DNA of 64,000 nucleotides from positions 21,522 to 85,521 of the forward strand of contig JBOHQX010000398.1 in assembly GCA_050732395.1 (NCBI GenBank), written 5' to 3'. The notes under the pieces are model-generated. The model was not told the DNA's origin, did no database searches, and was given only the letters and a program-made list of their open reading frames with translations. Positions 18,163 to 26,265 of this stretch are shown here, piece by piece. This stretch comes from JBIOXB01 sp050732395 (GTDB lineage: Bacteria > Zhuqueibacterota > Zhuqueibacteria > Zhuqueibacterales > Zhuqueibacteraceae). Made by a program: the position numbers and the translations under genes. Within the stretch, counting starts at the first letter, position 1. The number at the start of each line of letters is the position of its first letter.

Positions 18163-19602
18163 ATGCGACACGATGAAATCGTTTCTCTCTCCGCCACTGC
18201 GCAGCGCCATTTGATTGCGCGGCGCGAAATTTCACCAATCGAATTGATCGCAGCCTGCTTGCGCCGCATCGAGCAATTGAATCCCACGCTCAATGCGATC
18301 GTCACTCTTTCAGAACACGCACTTGAAGATGCGCGGGCGTTGGAGCAGCGACTCGCGCGCGGCGAGAATCCTGGCCTGCTCTGTGGTTTGCCGGTTGGCA
18401 TTAAAGATGTGACGCCCGTTGGCGGATTGCGCACGACTTTTGGCTCGCCGCTCTATGCAGATTACATTCCCGAGGAAGATGCAGAAGTCGTGCGCCGGCT
18501 GCGCCAGGCGGGTGCGATCATTTTGGGGAAAACCAATTGTCCGGAATTTGCCGCGGGCGGAAATACTTTCAATGCCGTCTTCGGTCGCACGCGCAATCCA
18601 TGGAATACCGGCCGCAGCGCCGGCGGCTCCACTGGAGGCGGCGCAGTCGGACTCGCAACCGGAATGATTTCTCTCGCAGAAGGCACGGATTTGGGTGGTT
18701 CTTTACGCATTCCCGCTTCCTTTTGTGGGATGGTGGGTTTGCGGCCTTCGCCCGGTCTCGTGCCCACTATTCCTTCCGACTACCTTTGGGACAATCTGCA
18801 GGTGACCGGCCCCATGGCCCGCAGGGCGGAAGACGTTGCCCTCATGCTGCAGGCGATTGCCGGGCCGAGTGAACGATGGCCGTCAGCCCAGCCCAACGCT
18901 GGCCGCGATTTCATTGCCGCCGTTGCCAAAGGCCTTGCGAAGAAGACACGCATCGCGTACAATTCAGACCTGGCCGGCATCGGCGTCGATACCCAGCTTG
19001 AAGGGATTTGCCGCCGGGCCGTCTGGGAATTGAGCAGGGAGGGAGTAATCGTGGATGAAATCGATCTTAATCTCAGCTCTGGCAGAAAAGCTTTTCTCGC
19101 GTTGCGTGGCTATTGGATGGTCGCGCACCATTATTCCCGCTTGGATAGACTCGACCAGCTCGGTGAAAACGTTGCGGGTAATATTCGCGCTGGACTAAAG
19201 GTCACCGTGGCAGAATTGGCTGCTGCCGAGGAAGCGCGCGGCAAAATTCGCAGTGCGCTGATCAACCTATTCAAGACGTACGACTATCTCCTCACGCCCT
19301 GCATGGCCGTACCGCCCTTTCCTGTTGAGCAAAACTATCCGCAGACCATTGCCGGCAAGGCCATGAACAACTATATCGATTGGATTGCACCAACTTTTGT
19401 GTTGAGCTTGACGGGCCTACCGGTTGCTACTGTGCCCTGCGGGTTGGATCAACAAGGCTTGCCCGTCGGTTTGCAAATTGTGGGCAAGCCTTTCGGTGAA
19501 GAAGCGGTCTTGGCGCTGGCGAAAGTCATTCAGGAGGCGCATCCCATTGGGCTTCCGGAAGTCGCGGCAGACTCATTCAACCTGAATGACAGCAGAGGAT
19601 GA
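18163..19602 (+). CDS. Amidase (amidase signature family)
   Basis: About 480 residues from the ATG at 18163 (GGAAC upstream); ATG codons at 18088 and 18136 are alternatives. The Ser-cisSer-Lys triad is visible: the lysine in LPVGIKDVTP, and the serines in the GRSAGGSTGGGAV and GTDLGGSLRIP segments. It hydrolyses amide bonds; relatives include GatA and aryl-acylamidases. It is not GatA by context, since gatB and gatC are absent. The C-terminus FVLSLTGLPVATVPCGLDQQ is typical of catabolic amidases. Confidence 0.93.
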   Translation: MRHDEIVSLSATAQRHLIARREISPIELIAACLRRIEQLNPTLNAIVTLSEHALEDARALEQRLARGENPGLLCGLPVGIKDVTPVGGLRTTFGSPLYADYIPEEDAEVVRRLRQAGAIILGKTNCPEFAAGGNTFNAVFGRTRNPWNTGRSAGGSTGGGAVGLATGMISLAEGTDLGGSLRIPASFCGMVGLRPSPGLVPTIPSDYLWDNLQVTGPMARRAEDVALMLQAIAGPSERWPSAQPNAGRDFIAAVAKGLAKKTRIAYNSDLAGIGVDTQLEGICRRAVWELSREGVIVDEIDLNLSSGRKAFLALRGYWMVAHHYSRLDRLDQLGENVAGNIRAGLKVTVAELAAAEEARGKIRSALINLFKTYDYLLTPCMAVPPFPVEQNYPQTIAGKAMNNYIDWIAPTFVLSLTGLPVATVPCGLDQQGLPVGLQIVGKPFGEEAVLALAKVIQEAHPIGLPEVAADSFNLNDSRG

Positions 19603-19637
19603 TTGCGCTTCAACATTGTTGGATCGGCGTCGTCAAG

Positions 19638-21257
19638 TTAAGCTAGATGCTCATAAGCTTCCAACGTGAGAAATTCGGCAAACTCATCTGCAAGTGCCAA
19701 GCTCTCAAAAAGCCGGCGTGCGATTTCATATTTTCCCTCCGCGAAGCGCTTTTCACCCAGCATCGTTTTGATTTTCGCCATCTCCTGCGCCAACATTTCG
19801 TGATAAAGCTGAGGTGTCACTTTTCGACCATCAGAAAGAGTCACCTGCTCGCGGTGCAGCCACTGCCAGATTTGTGCGCGGGAGATTTCTGCCGTGGCAG
19901 TGTCCTCCATGAGATTGTGGATCGCTACCGCGCCGTTACCCTGCAGCCACGCCTCCAAATATTGCAACCCTACGCTGACATTGTTGCGAAACCCGGCTTC
20001 AGTGATCTGGCCGCCTGGAATGTGCAGATTCAGCAAATCTTTGGCCTTAACCTGCACTTCTGCACGGAGGCGTTCCTTTTGATGCGGATTCGTTCCCAGA
20101 ACTTTGTCAAATGGCTCTTTGGCAATGGCCACCAGATCGGGATGCGCGACCCAGGTGCCGTCGAAGCCGTCCTGCGATTCGCGCTCTTTGTCTTCGCGCA
20201 CCTTGGCGAGCGCGACTTCGTTCACTTGCGCATCTTTGCGACTGGGAATGAATGCGGCCATGCCACCCATGGCGTGCGCGCCGCGGCGATGGCAGGTCTT
20301 GACCAGCAACTCGGTATAAGCACGCATGAACGGCACGGTCATCGTGATCTGGCTGCGATCGGGCAAAATGACTTCCGGCCGGCGGCGGAATTTTTTGATG
20401 ACGCTGAAAATGTAATCCCAGCGGCCGGCATTGAGTCCGGCCATATGATCGCGCAGCTCGTACAAGATCTCTTCCATCTCGAATGCCGCGAGAATGGTTT
20501 CGATGAGCACCGTGGCTTTGATGGTGCCGCGCGGAATCCCGAGATCGTCTTGCCCCAGGTTGAATGCCTCGTTCCACAAGCGCGCTTCGAGATGGCTCTC
20601 CAATTTGGGAAGATAAAAATAGGGCCCTGTGCCTTTCGCGATGAGCGTGCGCCCCTGGTGAAAAAGATAGAGCCCGAAATCGAACAGAGAGGCGGAAACC
20701 GGCGCGCCATCGACGCGCACGTGCTTTTCTTCCAAATGCCATCCGCGCGGGCGCACCATCAGTGTTGCCACCTCTTGGTTCAGTTTGTACTGCTTTCCTT
20801 CCGGGCTGACAAAGGAGATGGTGCGTGCAATGGCTTCGCGCAAATTGATGTGACCCTGGATGAGATTTTCCCACGTGGGCGAATTGGCGTCTTCGAAATC
20901 CGCCATGAACACGTTCGCGCCGGAGTTGAACGCGTTGATCATCATTTTGCGCTCGACCGGACCGGTGATTTCCACGCGACGATTCTGAAGGTCAGAGGGG
21001 AGGGGCGCAACTTTCCACGAGACCTCTTGTCGCATACGCGCGGTCGTGGCCAGAAAGTCTGGCATGGCGCCCGCGTCGATTTCAGCCTGCCGTTCTTTTC
21101 GCTTTTGCAGCAGCTCGCGCCGCGTGCGGCCGAGCTCTCTTTCCAATTTTGCAACGAAAGCCAGGGCCTCCGGCGTGAGAATCTCGGCATAGTGGGGCGG
21201 CATATCCCCTAAGATCTCTACGCCCTGGGAAATGTCCTCGATGGTATGATGGCTCAT
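19638..21257 (-). CDS. aceB: Malate synthase A
   Basis: 539 residues from the ATG at 21257 (GGAGACTCCTG ahead of it), matching the ~530-residue form A enzyme. It condenses glyoxylate with acetyl-CoA to malate, the second glyoxylate-shunt step. Signatures seen: FMADFEDANSPTWENLIQGH, the KGTGPYFYLPKLE strand, PRGTIKATVLIETILAAFEM, and GWDYIFSVIKKFRRRP-like GRWDYIFSVIKK with a C-terminal GLQYLEAWLQGNGAVAIHNL. It lies downstream of aceA on the same strand, separated by a palindromic element, so the two are probably co-transcribed or co-regulated. Confidence 0.96.
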   Translation of the reverse strand: MSHHTIEDISQGVEILGDMPPHYAEILTPEALAFVAKLERELGRTRRELLQKRKERQAEIDAGAMPDFLATTARMRQEVSWKVAPLPSDLQNRRVEITGPVERKMMINAFNSGANVFMADFEDANSPTWENLIQGHINLREAIARTISFVSPEGKQYKLNQEVATLMVRPRGWHLEEKHVRVDGAPVSASLFDFGLYLFHQGRTLIAKGTGPYFYLPKLESHLEARLWNEAFNLGQDDLGIPRGTIKATVLIETILAAFEMEEILYELRDHMAGLNAGRWDYIFSVIKKFRRRPEVILPDRSQITMTVPFMRAYTELLVKTCHRRGAHAMGGMAAFIPSRKDAQVNEVALAKVREDKERESQDGFDGTWVAHPDLVAIAKEPFDKVLGTNPHQKERLRAEVQVKAKDLLNLHIPGGQITEAGFRNNVSVGLQYLEAWLQGNGAVAIHNLMEDTATAEISRAQIWQWLHREQVTLSDGRKVTPQLYHEMLAQEMAKIKTMLGEKRFAEGKYEIARRLFESLALADEFAEFLTLEAYEHLA

Positions 21258-21327
21258 CAGGAGTCTCCTCGCATCTGGATTTGATAAAATACTGTTCTTT
21301 TTGTTTGGATGGAGCGGCACAGTATTT

Positions 21328-21418
21328 GTGTCATTCTGTAAGAATCTTCCCGAGAACTGGCCATAACACCGATGGGAGGATTATCCCAGCGCTCGGGAAG
21401 ATTTCTACGAAATGACAT
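21328..21418. repeat. Palindromic element between aceA and aceB
   Basis: Arms 21328-21354 and 21392-21418 are reverse complements with few mismatches (TGTCATT.. then AATCTTCCCGAG) around a 37-nt centre. In a transcript running aceA to aceB it would fold into a long hairpin, which may set the aceA:aceB ratio by processing or partial termination. Confidence 0.7.
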
Positions 21419-21468
21419 GAAAGAGTAAAGATTCTTCATGCAAAGAAAAACCGCTTCAGGCAAAATCA

Positions 21469-22737
21469 CTAATGAAACTGCTCCCGCTCGGTCGACTCCG
21501 CGAGAGCCGTGGTGGAAGCCGTGCCGCTACTGATCACTTGCGCGACGAGATCGAAATAACCGGTGCCGACTTCACGCTGATGTCTGGCAGCGGTATAACC
21601 CTCAGATTCGAGTCCAAATTCCGCCTGTTGCAGCTCGGAATAAGCCGCCATGCCGCGCTGCCGGTATTCGCGCGCGAGCTTGAACATAATATAATTCAAA
21701 GAATGAAAACCCGCCAGCGTGACGAATTGAAACTTGTAGCCCATCGCGGCGAGCTCCGTTTGAAATTTTGCAATCATATGTGCATCTAATTTTTTTGCCC
21801 AGTTGAAGGAAGGCGAGCAATTATATGCCAGCAGCTTGCCGGGATACTCCGCGTGTATGGCCTCGGCAAAGGACTTCGCTTCATCCAAATCGGGCGTGGA
21901 AGTTTCACACCAGAGCAAATCTGCGTACGGCGCATAGGCCCGGGCGCGGGCACTGGCCATCTCCAAGCCGCCGCTGGCGCGAAAGAAACCTTCCGCCGTG
22001 CGCTCGCCGGTGAGAAATTCCTGATCGCGCGCATCAATATCGCTGGTGAGCAGCTTTGCACTGTTGGCATCCGTGCGGGCGATGAGCACGGTGGGCACGT
22101 TCATCACATCTGCAGCCAGACGCGCGGCAATCAATGTGCGAATGAATTGGCACACCGGCACCAGCACCTTTCCTCCCATGTGCCCGCACTTTTTCTCGGA
22201 GGCCAGTTGATCCTCAAAATGTACTGCCGCCACGCCCGCTTCAATCATCGCTTTCATCAGCTCATAGGCATTGAGCGGCCCGCCAAAGCCTGCTTCCGCG
22301 TCGGCCACGATTGGTGCCAGCCAATGAATGTGATTCTGGCCTTCGGCATGATGGATTTGATCAGCACGGAGCAGGGTTTGATTGATTCTCCGGACGACTT
22401 CGGGAACACTATTGGCGGGATACAAGCTCTGATCCGGGTACATGTGCCCGGCGAGGTTGGCATCGGCTGCCACTTGCCAGCCGCTCAGGTAGATCGCCTG
22501 CAGCCCGGCCTTGACTTGTTGCATGGCTTGGTTGCCCGTCATCGCGCCCAATGCCGGCACATACGGCTCGCTCTGTAACAATTGCCAAAGCCGCTTGGCG
22601 CCCATTTCGGCTACAGTGTATTTGATTTCATAGGTACCACGCAGCGCTAACACCTCATCGGCCGTGTACGGCCGAATAGTACCTTTCCAACGCGCATCCG
22701 TCGCCCATGTTTTTAGAAGCAGGCGTGCGTTCAGCAT
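21469..22737 (-). CDS. aceA: Isocitrate lyase
   Basis: 422 residues from the ATG at 22737, which has a perfect AGGAGG 5 nt upstream. It cleaves isocitrate to succinate and glyoxylate. The catalytic signature KKCGHMGGK is intact, and the metal/substrate residues are present in PIVADAEAGFGGPLNAYELM, VHFEDQLASEKK and VLIARTDANSAKLL. GKLLAYNCSPSFNWAKKL is the family substrate strand. The gene is read from a strong promoter at 22802-22830 overlapped by a palindrome. It allows growth on acetate or fatty acids when paired with aceB. Confidence 0.97.
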   Translation of the reverse strand: MLNARLLLKTWATDARWKGTIRPYTADEVLALRGTYEIKYTVAEMGAKRLWQLLQSEPYVPALGAMTGNQAMQQVKAGLQAIYLSGWQVAADANLAGHMYPDQSLYPANSVPEVVRRINQTLLRADQIHHAEGQNHIHWLAPIVADAEAGFGGPLNAYELMKAMIEAGVAAVHFEDQLASEKKCGHMGGKVLVPVCQFIRTLIAARLAADVMNVPTVLIARTDANSAKLLTSDIDARDQEFLTGERTAEGFFRASGGLEMASARARAYAPYADLLWCETSTPDLDEAKSFAEAIHAEYPGKLLAYNCSPSFNWAKKLDAHMIAKFQTELAAMGYKFQFVTLAGFHSLNYIMFKLAREYRQRGMAAYSELQQAEFGLESEGYTAARHQREVGTGYFDLVAQVISSGTASTTALAESTEREQFH

Positions 22738-22801
22738 ATTGGCCTCCTGACTTTGTGTTGTGCATGGCATTGCCGCTTCGGTAGGTGAATTTTGGTGGGC
22801 G

Positions 22802-22830
22802 AATATAGTGATAGAAGTTTTGCATGTCAA
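22802..22830 (-). promoter_or_regulatory. aceA promoter
   Basis: Minus strand TTGACA (22825-22830), 17-nt spacer, TATATT (22802-22807), about 65 nt upstream of the aceA ATG. This is a near-consensus vegetative promoter, and its -35 box is touched by the palindrome at 22830-22843, which fits repression. Confidence 0.8.
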
Positions 22831-22860
22831 GCGAAATTTCGCTAATAATAAATATTCGCT
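22830..22860. promoter_or_regulatory. Operator-like palindrome upstream of aceA
   Basis: AGCGAAATTTCGCT (22830-22843) is a perfect 14-bp palindrome abutting the aceA -35. A further AGCGAATATT half-site lies on the minus strand at 22851-22860. It is a natural candidate site for the divergent ScfR/RamB-type regulator. Confidence 0.6.
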
Positions 22861-22862
22861 GT

Positions 22863-22950
22863 AAGTGAAAAATAACATATATTAGCTCATTAGAAAAATT
22901 TCTCTATTAGTGAAAAATATATGGATTAACAGAATATTATAATGTATAAT
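22863..22950 (+). promoter_or_regulatory. Promoter region of the glyoxylate-shunt regulator, with direct repeats
   Basis: Two TATAAT boxes (22938-22943 and 22945-22950) lie 22-34 nt before the regulator ATG; no good -35 is seen, suggesting activation or weak basal use. Upstream is a direct repeat AGTGAAAAATA (22864-22874 and 22909-22919), spaced 45 nt, another possible regulator site. Confidence 0.5.
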
Positions 22951-22971
22951 ACATAAAAACAAGAGGATGGT

Positions 22972-24480
22972 ATGGAGAAAAATAACAAAAATCTGCGCCT
23001 AATCTTGGGCATAAAGTTACGGCAGTTCCGCCAACAACGGGATTTTTCACTGAAAGAACTCGCAGAGAAGGCGAAAGTATCGGTTTCGTATTTGAGCGAG
23101 ATTGAAAAGGGAAAAAAGTATCCCACGCCGGAAAAGATTATGCAATTGGCAGAGGCATTGGGCGTCTCATTCGATGAATTGGTTACTCTTAAAGTCAATG
23201 AAGAGCTCAATCCTCTCACTACCATTCTTGACTCGCCGCTCCTGCACGAGTTTCCGTTTCAAATATTTGGCATTGAGCCGCGCGCGATCGTCGATCTCGT
23301 GAAGAGCTCACCACTGAAAGCCGGCGCACTGCTGCGTACGCTGGTCGACATCGGCCAAAACTACGACATGAAGGTGGAGCAATTTTTGTTCGCGGCGTTA
23401 CGTTCATATCTGAAGATGCATGAGAATTACTTTGAGGAGATCGAAAAGGCCGCGCAAGCTTTTATCGCCGCCCACCAATGGGCGACGGAGCCGCCGCTGC
23501 CTTTGACGCGTTTACAAGAAGTATTGGTCCATGAATATCACTATCAGGTGGATGAGAAGACTCTGCATGCTTATCCCGAATTGCAGGGCTTTCGTTCCAT
23601 CCGGATGGACAGCAACCCGCCCCGGCTCTTGTTGAACGGAAAGCTCATGCCCGTGCAAAAGGCATTTATCATCGGGCGCGAGCTGGGTTATAGTTATCTC
23701 AATTTGAAGGAGCGCGCCACGACTTCATCGTGGCTGATGGTGGAGTCGTTCGAGGAAGTCTTGAACAATGCCCTGGCGTCATATTTTTCCGGCGCTTTGT
23801 TGCTCAATCGCGATTTGCTCGTGCAAGATTTGACGGCGTTTTTCCATGACACACGCTGGGAGGGAGAGGCCTTGTTACGCATGATGCAGCGCTATGGCGC
23901 CACGCCGGAAATGTTTTTTTATCGCTTGAGCCAGCTTCTGCCCAAGCTTTTCGGCTTGAAAGAAATGTTCTATCTTCGCTTCAACAACGTGGCGGGGAGT
24001 GAGGAATACACCCTGACGAAGGAACTCAACATGTCGCGTGTGCTCGTGCCGCACGGCATCGGCTTGAACGAGCACTACTGCCGGCGCTGGCTGACGGTGC
24101 GCTTGCTCAAAGAACTGGCGGAAAGCCAGAAGCGCGGCGCGGCCGGGCACGTTCTCGTGGGGGCGCAGCGCTCGCGGTTTATCGACAGCGACGCCGAGTT
24201 TTTTGTCATCACCATGACCCGCTCGCTGGCTCTCACAGAACATGCCAATTCGAGCATCACCCTCGGCTTTTTGCTGAACGACGATTTCAAAAAAACGGTA
24301 CGGTTCTGGGATGATCCCGCGATTCCGCTGCTCGAAGTGAATGAAACCTGTGAGCGCTGCGGATTATCGTCCCAGGCGTGCCGCGAGCGCGCGGCGCCGC
24401 CGGTGATTTATGAGAAGAAACGCGAACAAAGGCTTCGCGAACAGGCGTTGCAAAAGCTCATGGTGGATTTGAAGGCATAA
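22972..24480 (+). CDS. XRE-family regulator with IrrE-like and DUF2083 domains (ScfR/RamB type)
   Basis: 502 residues; AGAGGATGGT precedes the ATG. Residues about 10-65 form a helix-turn-helix (RQFRQQRDFSLKELAEKAKV, then SVSYLSEIEKGKKYP). The middle is an ImmA/IrrE-like domain, but the zinc-protease HExxH is replaced by FIIGRELGY, so it is probably a sensor. The C-terminal DUF2083 domain ends in a four-residue-spaced cysteine motif (CERCGLSSQAC). Proteins of this plan (RamB, ScfR/PrpR) control glyoxylate-shunt and propionate genes and sense acyl-CoA. Its divergent position from aceA fits exactly. Confidence 0.92.
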   Translation: MEKNNKNLRLILGIKLRQFRQQRDFSLKELAEKAKVSVSYLSEIEKGKKYPTPEKIMQLAEALGVSFDELVTLKVNEELNPLTTILDSPLLHEFPFQIFGIEPRAIVDLVKSSPLKAGALLRTLVDIGQNYDMKVEQFLFAALRSYLKMHENYFEEIEKAAQAFIAAHQWATEPPLPLTRLQEVLVHEYHYQVDEKTLHAYPELQGFRSIRMDSNPPRLLLNGKLMPVQKAFIIGRELGYSYLNLKERATTSSWLMVESFEEVLNNALASYFSGALLLNRDLLVQDLTAFFHDTRWEGEALLRMMQRYGATPEMFFYRLSQLLPKLFGLKEMFYLRFNNVAGSEEYTLTKELNMSRVLVPHGIGLNEHYCRRWLTVRLLKELAESQKRGAAGHVLVGAQRSRFIDSDAEFFVITMTRSLALTEHANSSITLGFLLNDDFKKTVRFWDDPAIPLLEVNETCERCGLSSQACRERAAPPVIYEKKREQRLREQALQKLMVDLKA

Positions 24481-24483
24481 TGA

Positions 24484-25344
24484 TCAACGATCGCTGAATT
24501 CGTAGGAATAATAAAGCCGCTTAATGCCCCGCTTTTGCGCGTAGTCAGGAACATCGTTTTCGGAGATCATATGCGTGACCATGATCGGGAATACTTCGGC
24601 GGCGAACACGCCTTGCAGGCGTCTCAGTTTCTTGCGAATGAATTCGTCGACCTTGCTTTTCGAAAGCTGGGACTTGGCCTCGCCAACGATCATGAATTGA
24701 GTGGTATTCTGCGTGGCCTCGCCGATGATATCCAGTTCGATCGGTTCGCCTTTGCTATCAGGCACGAATTTCCGCAAGAGATTGCCCTTGAGTCTGAGGC
24801 CAAAATCTTTCTTCAACAAGGCAGGAAGGAATTTATAGGCCTCGTTTTCCAGGTTAAAACCCACGGTTTCGCTCAGCCCGCCCAGTTCTGTACGGGTTTT
24901 GGCATGTTCGATTTTCAGTTCTTTGTGTGACGTGGCAAGTTCTTTGATGGCCTTTTCTGTCTCTTTCTGTGCCGTCGCCAATTCGGTCAGTTGAATTGTT
25001 GTATTCTTTTGTGCTACCGCCAATTCAGCAAGTTGAATTCTGGTTTCTTTGTGAGCCGTCGCCAATTCGGTCAGTTGAATTCTTGTTTCTTTTTGAGCCG
25101 CGGCTAATTCAGTAAGTTCAACTCTTGTCTCTTTCTGCGCCGCCACCAATTCGGTGAGCTGTTGCCTCGCTTCATTCTGTGCTTCCGCCAGATCTTTGAC
25201 GATAGCTCTGAGATCACTAAAGTCAGTTTTCGTCACAGACTCTTCTCGTTGGCGCTCGACTTCGTCAAGTAAGGCCAGAAGCACACTGCGAAGCTGCGGA
25301 TCAATCTCTTCCAATTTTTGCGCCAGGGCAACACTAATAGGCAT
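24484..25344 (-). CDS. Coiled-coil protein with C-terminal PD-(D/E)XK nuclease-like domain
   Basis: 286 residues from the ATG at 25344 (GAGGGTAAATGCC upstream). Residues about 55-160 are a coiled coil made of six 14-residue repeats of the form QLTELATAQKETRI. The C-terminal ~110 residues carry ELDIIGEA, then a strand with VGEAKSQLS: the D...E-x-K layout of PD-(D/E)XK nucleases, as in DUF3782-type proteins. DNA cleavage is possible but unproven, and no partner restriction or defence gene is adjacent. The stop lies 4 nt from the convergent regulator gene. Confidence 0.75.
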   Translation of the reverse strand: MPISVALAQKLEEIDPQLRSVLLALLDEVERQREESVTKTDFSDLRAIVKDLAEAQNEARQQLTELVAAQKETRVELTELAAAQKETRIQLTELATAHKETRIQLAELAVAQKNTTIQLTELATAQKETEKAIKELATSHKELKIEHAKTRTELGGLSETVGFNLENEAYKFLPALLKKDFGLRLKGNLLRKFVPDSKGEPIELDIIGEATQNTTQFMIVGEAKSQLSKSKVDEFIRKKLRRLQGVFAAEVFPIMVTHMISENDVPDYAQKRGIKRLYYSYEFSDR

Positions 25345-25402
25345 GGCATTTACCCTCGTCATTGCAAGACCCCAAGTGTGTTGAGTTCCTTTATACTGCT
25401 CG

Positions 25403-25431
25403 AATATAGCTTTTTCCCATTCCGTTGTCAA
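25403..25431 (-). promoter_or_regulatory. Promoter of the coiled-coil nuclease-like gene
   Basis: Minus strand TTGACA (25426-25431), 17-nt spacer, TATATT (25403-25408). The predicted transcription start near 25396 supports the ATG at 25344. Confidence 0.75.
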
Positions 25432-25557
25432 GAGCTCAAAACAGGGCGTGCGGAAGAGAAGAAGTCTTGCCGAGATTGATTAACCAAGAGCAGTTCTTGT
25501 CCAAAGCGTTCTGAAGCAGATCGCGCAGAACACCAGTCCACTACATGATTTTGTGGC

Positions 25558-25586
25558 TTGCCATGTCGAATAAAAATGTTTATTAT
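25558..25586 (+). promoter_or_regulatory. Predicted promoter of the 25654 lipoprotein
   Basis: TTGCCA (25558-25563), 17-nt spacer, TATTAT (25581-25586), about 67 nt before the ATG at 25654. Confidence 0.5.
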
Positions 25587-25653
25587 GCAAATGTGCTTGC
25601 CTTACTGCTCCTTGCATGGGGAATTCTATACCTCACTGGCCAGAAAGGAAATC

Positions 25654-26130
25654 ATGTTGTCCACCACATTGCTCTGTTCCATGGGCGCGGCATTGTTCTT
25701 GTTATTTTCCTCCTGTTCCAAAGAAAATAAATCTGCTGCTCAAGGTGCAGACAAGCTGCCTTCAGATTTTCGCCTTGTATTTGGCGAAGGCGGCGGCTTT
25801 ACCGGCATGTGGCAGGGCTATACCATCGATTCGAGTGGCGCCATTTATTCCTGGCAAGGCAAGTTGGCCGGTGAAAATCCCAGATCGGCCGGCAAGCTCT
25901 CCGCCACGCAAATAAAGGCGTTGTGGCAAGAAATTCAAAAAGCCGATCTTCTCGGGCAGGAACTCAATGAGCGCGGGAATATGACGTCCATCATGCGCGT
26001 GACCGCCAATGGCGTGACCAAGGAACTGGCCTGGATTCCGCGAATGGACGCAACGGCAACCGCGGCCTCTCCGCCGCAGCAGGTGCAGCAATACTGCCGG
26101 AAATTAGTGGAAAAAACGATTAAGAAATGA
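25654..26130 (+). CDS. Hypothetical lipoprotein
   Basis: 158 residues from the ATG at 25654 (AAGGAA upstream); longer frames start before the promoter. The N-terminus MLSTTLLCSMGAALFLLFSS followed by CSK is a signal peptide with lipobox, so the mature protein is lipid-anchored at the cysteine. The remainder is a single small domain with FRLVFGEGGGFTGMWQGYTI and GAIYSWQGKLAGENP, resembling the many small, beta-rich lipoproteins of unknown function in which a serine-protease-inhibitor-like fold is suspected. No specific function is assigned. Confidence 0.75.
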   Translation: MLSTTLLCSMGAALFLLFSSCSKENKSAAQGADKLPSDFRLVFGEGGGFTGMWQGYTIDSSGAIYSWQGKLAGENPRSAGKLSATQIKALWQEIQKADLLGQELNERGNMTSIMRVTANGVTKELAWIPRMDATATAASPPQQVQQYCRKLVEKTIKK

Positions 26131-26198
26131 AAGGGGGTGAGAAGCTCGCTGTCGTGATGTCTTTAGGCTAATGCGGACAAACCGCAATCAAACAGGTT

Positions 26199-26254
26199 GT
26201 TTACGTTTCACGAATTACGGATCACGTGACCCATGACGCGGACCACGTGATGCG
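26199..26254. repeat. Heptanucleotide repeat tract abutting a ribosome site
   Basis: Eight consecutive 7-nt words, most ending in ACG (GTTTACG, TTTCACG, AATTACG, GATCACG, TGACCCA, TGACGCG, GACCACG, TGATGCG). The tract ends one base before the AAGGAGGAG ribosome site of the M4 protease gene. Confidence 0.75.
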
Positions 26255-26265
26255 AAGGAGGAGTC

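Noticed and set aside
19647..21212. 521-codon open frame on the plus strand, antisense to aceB
   Set aside because: It mirrors a well-conserved malate synthase, has no family resemblance or ribosome site, and is explained by codon bias on the other strand.
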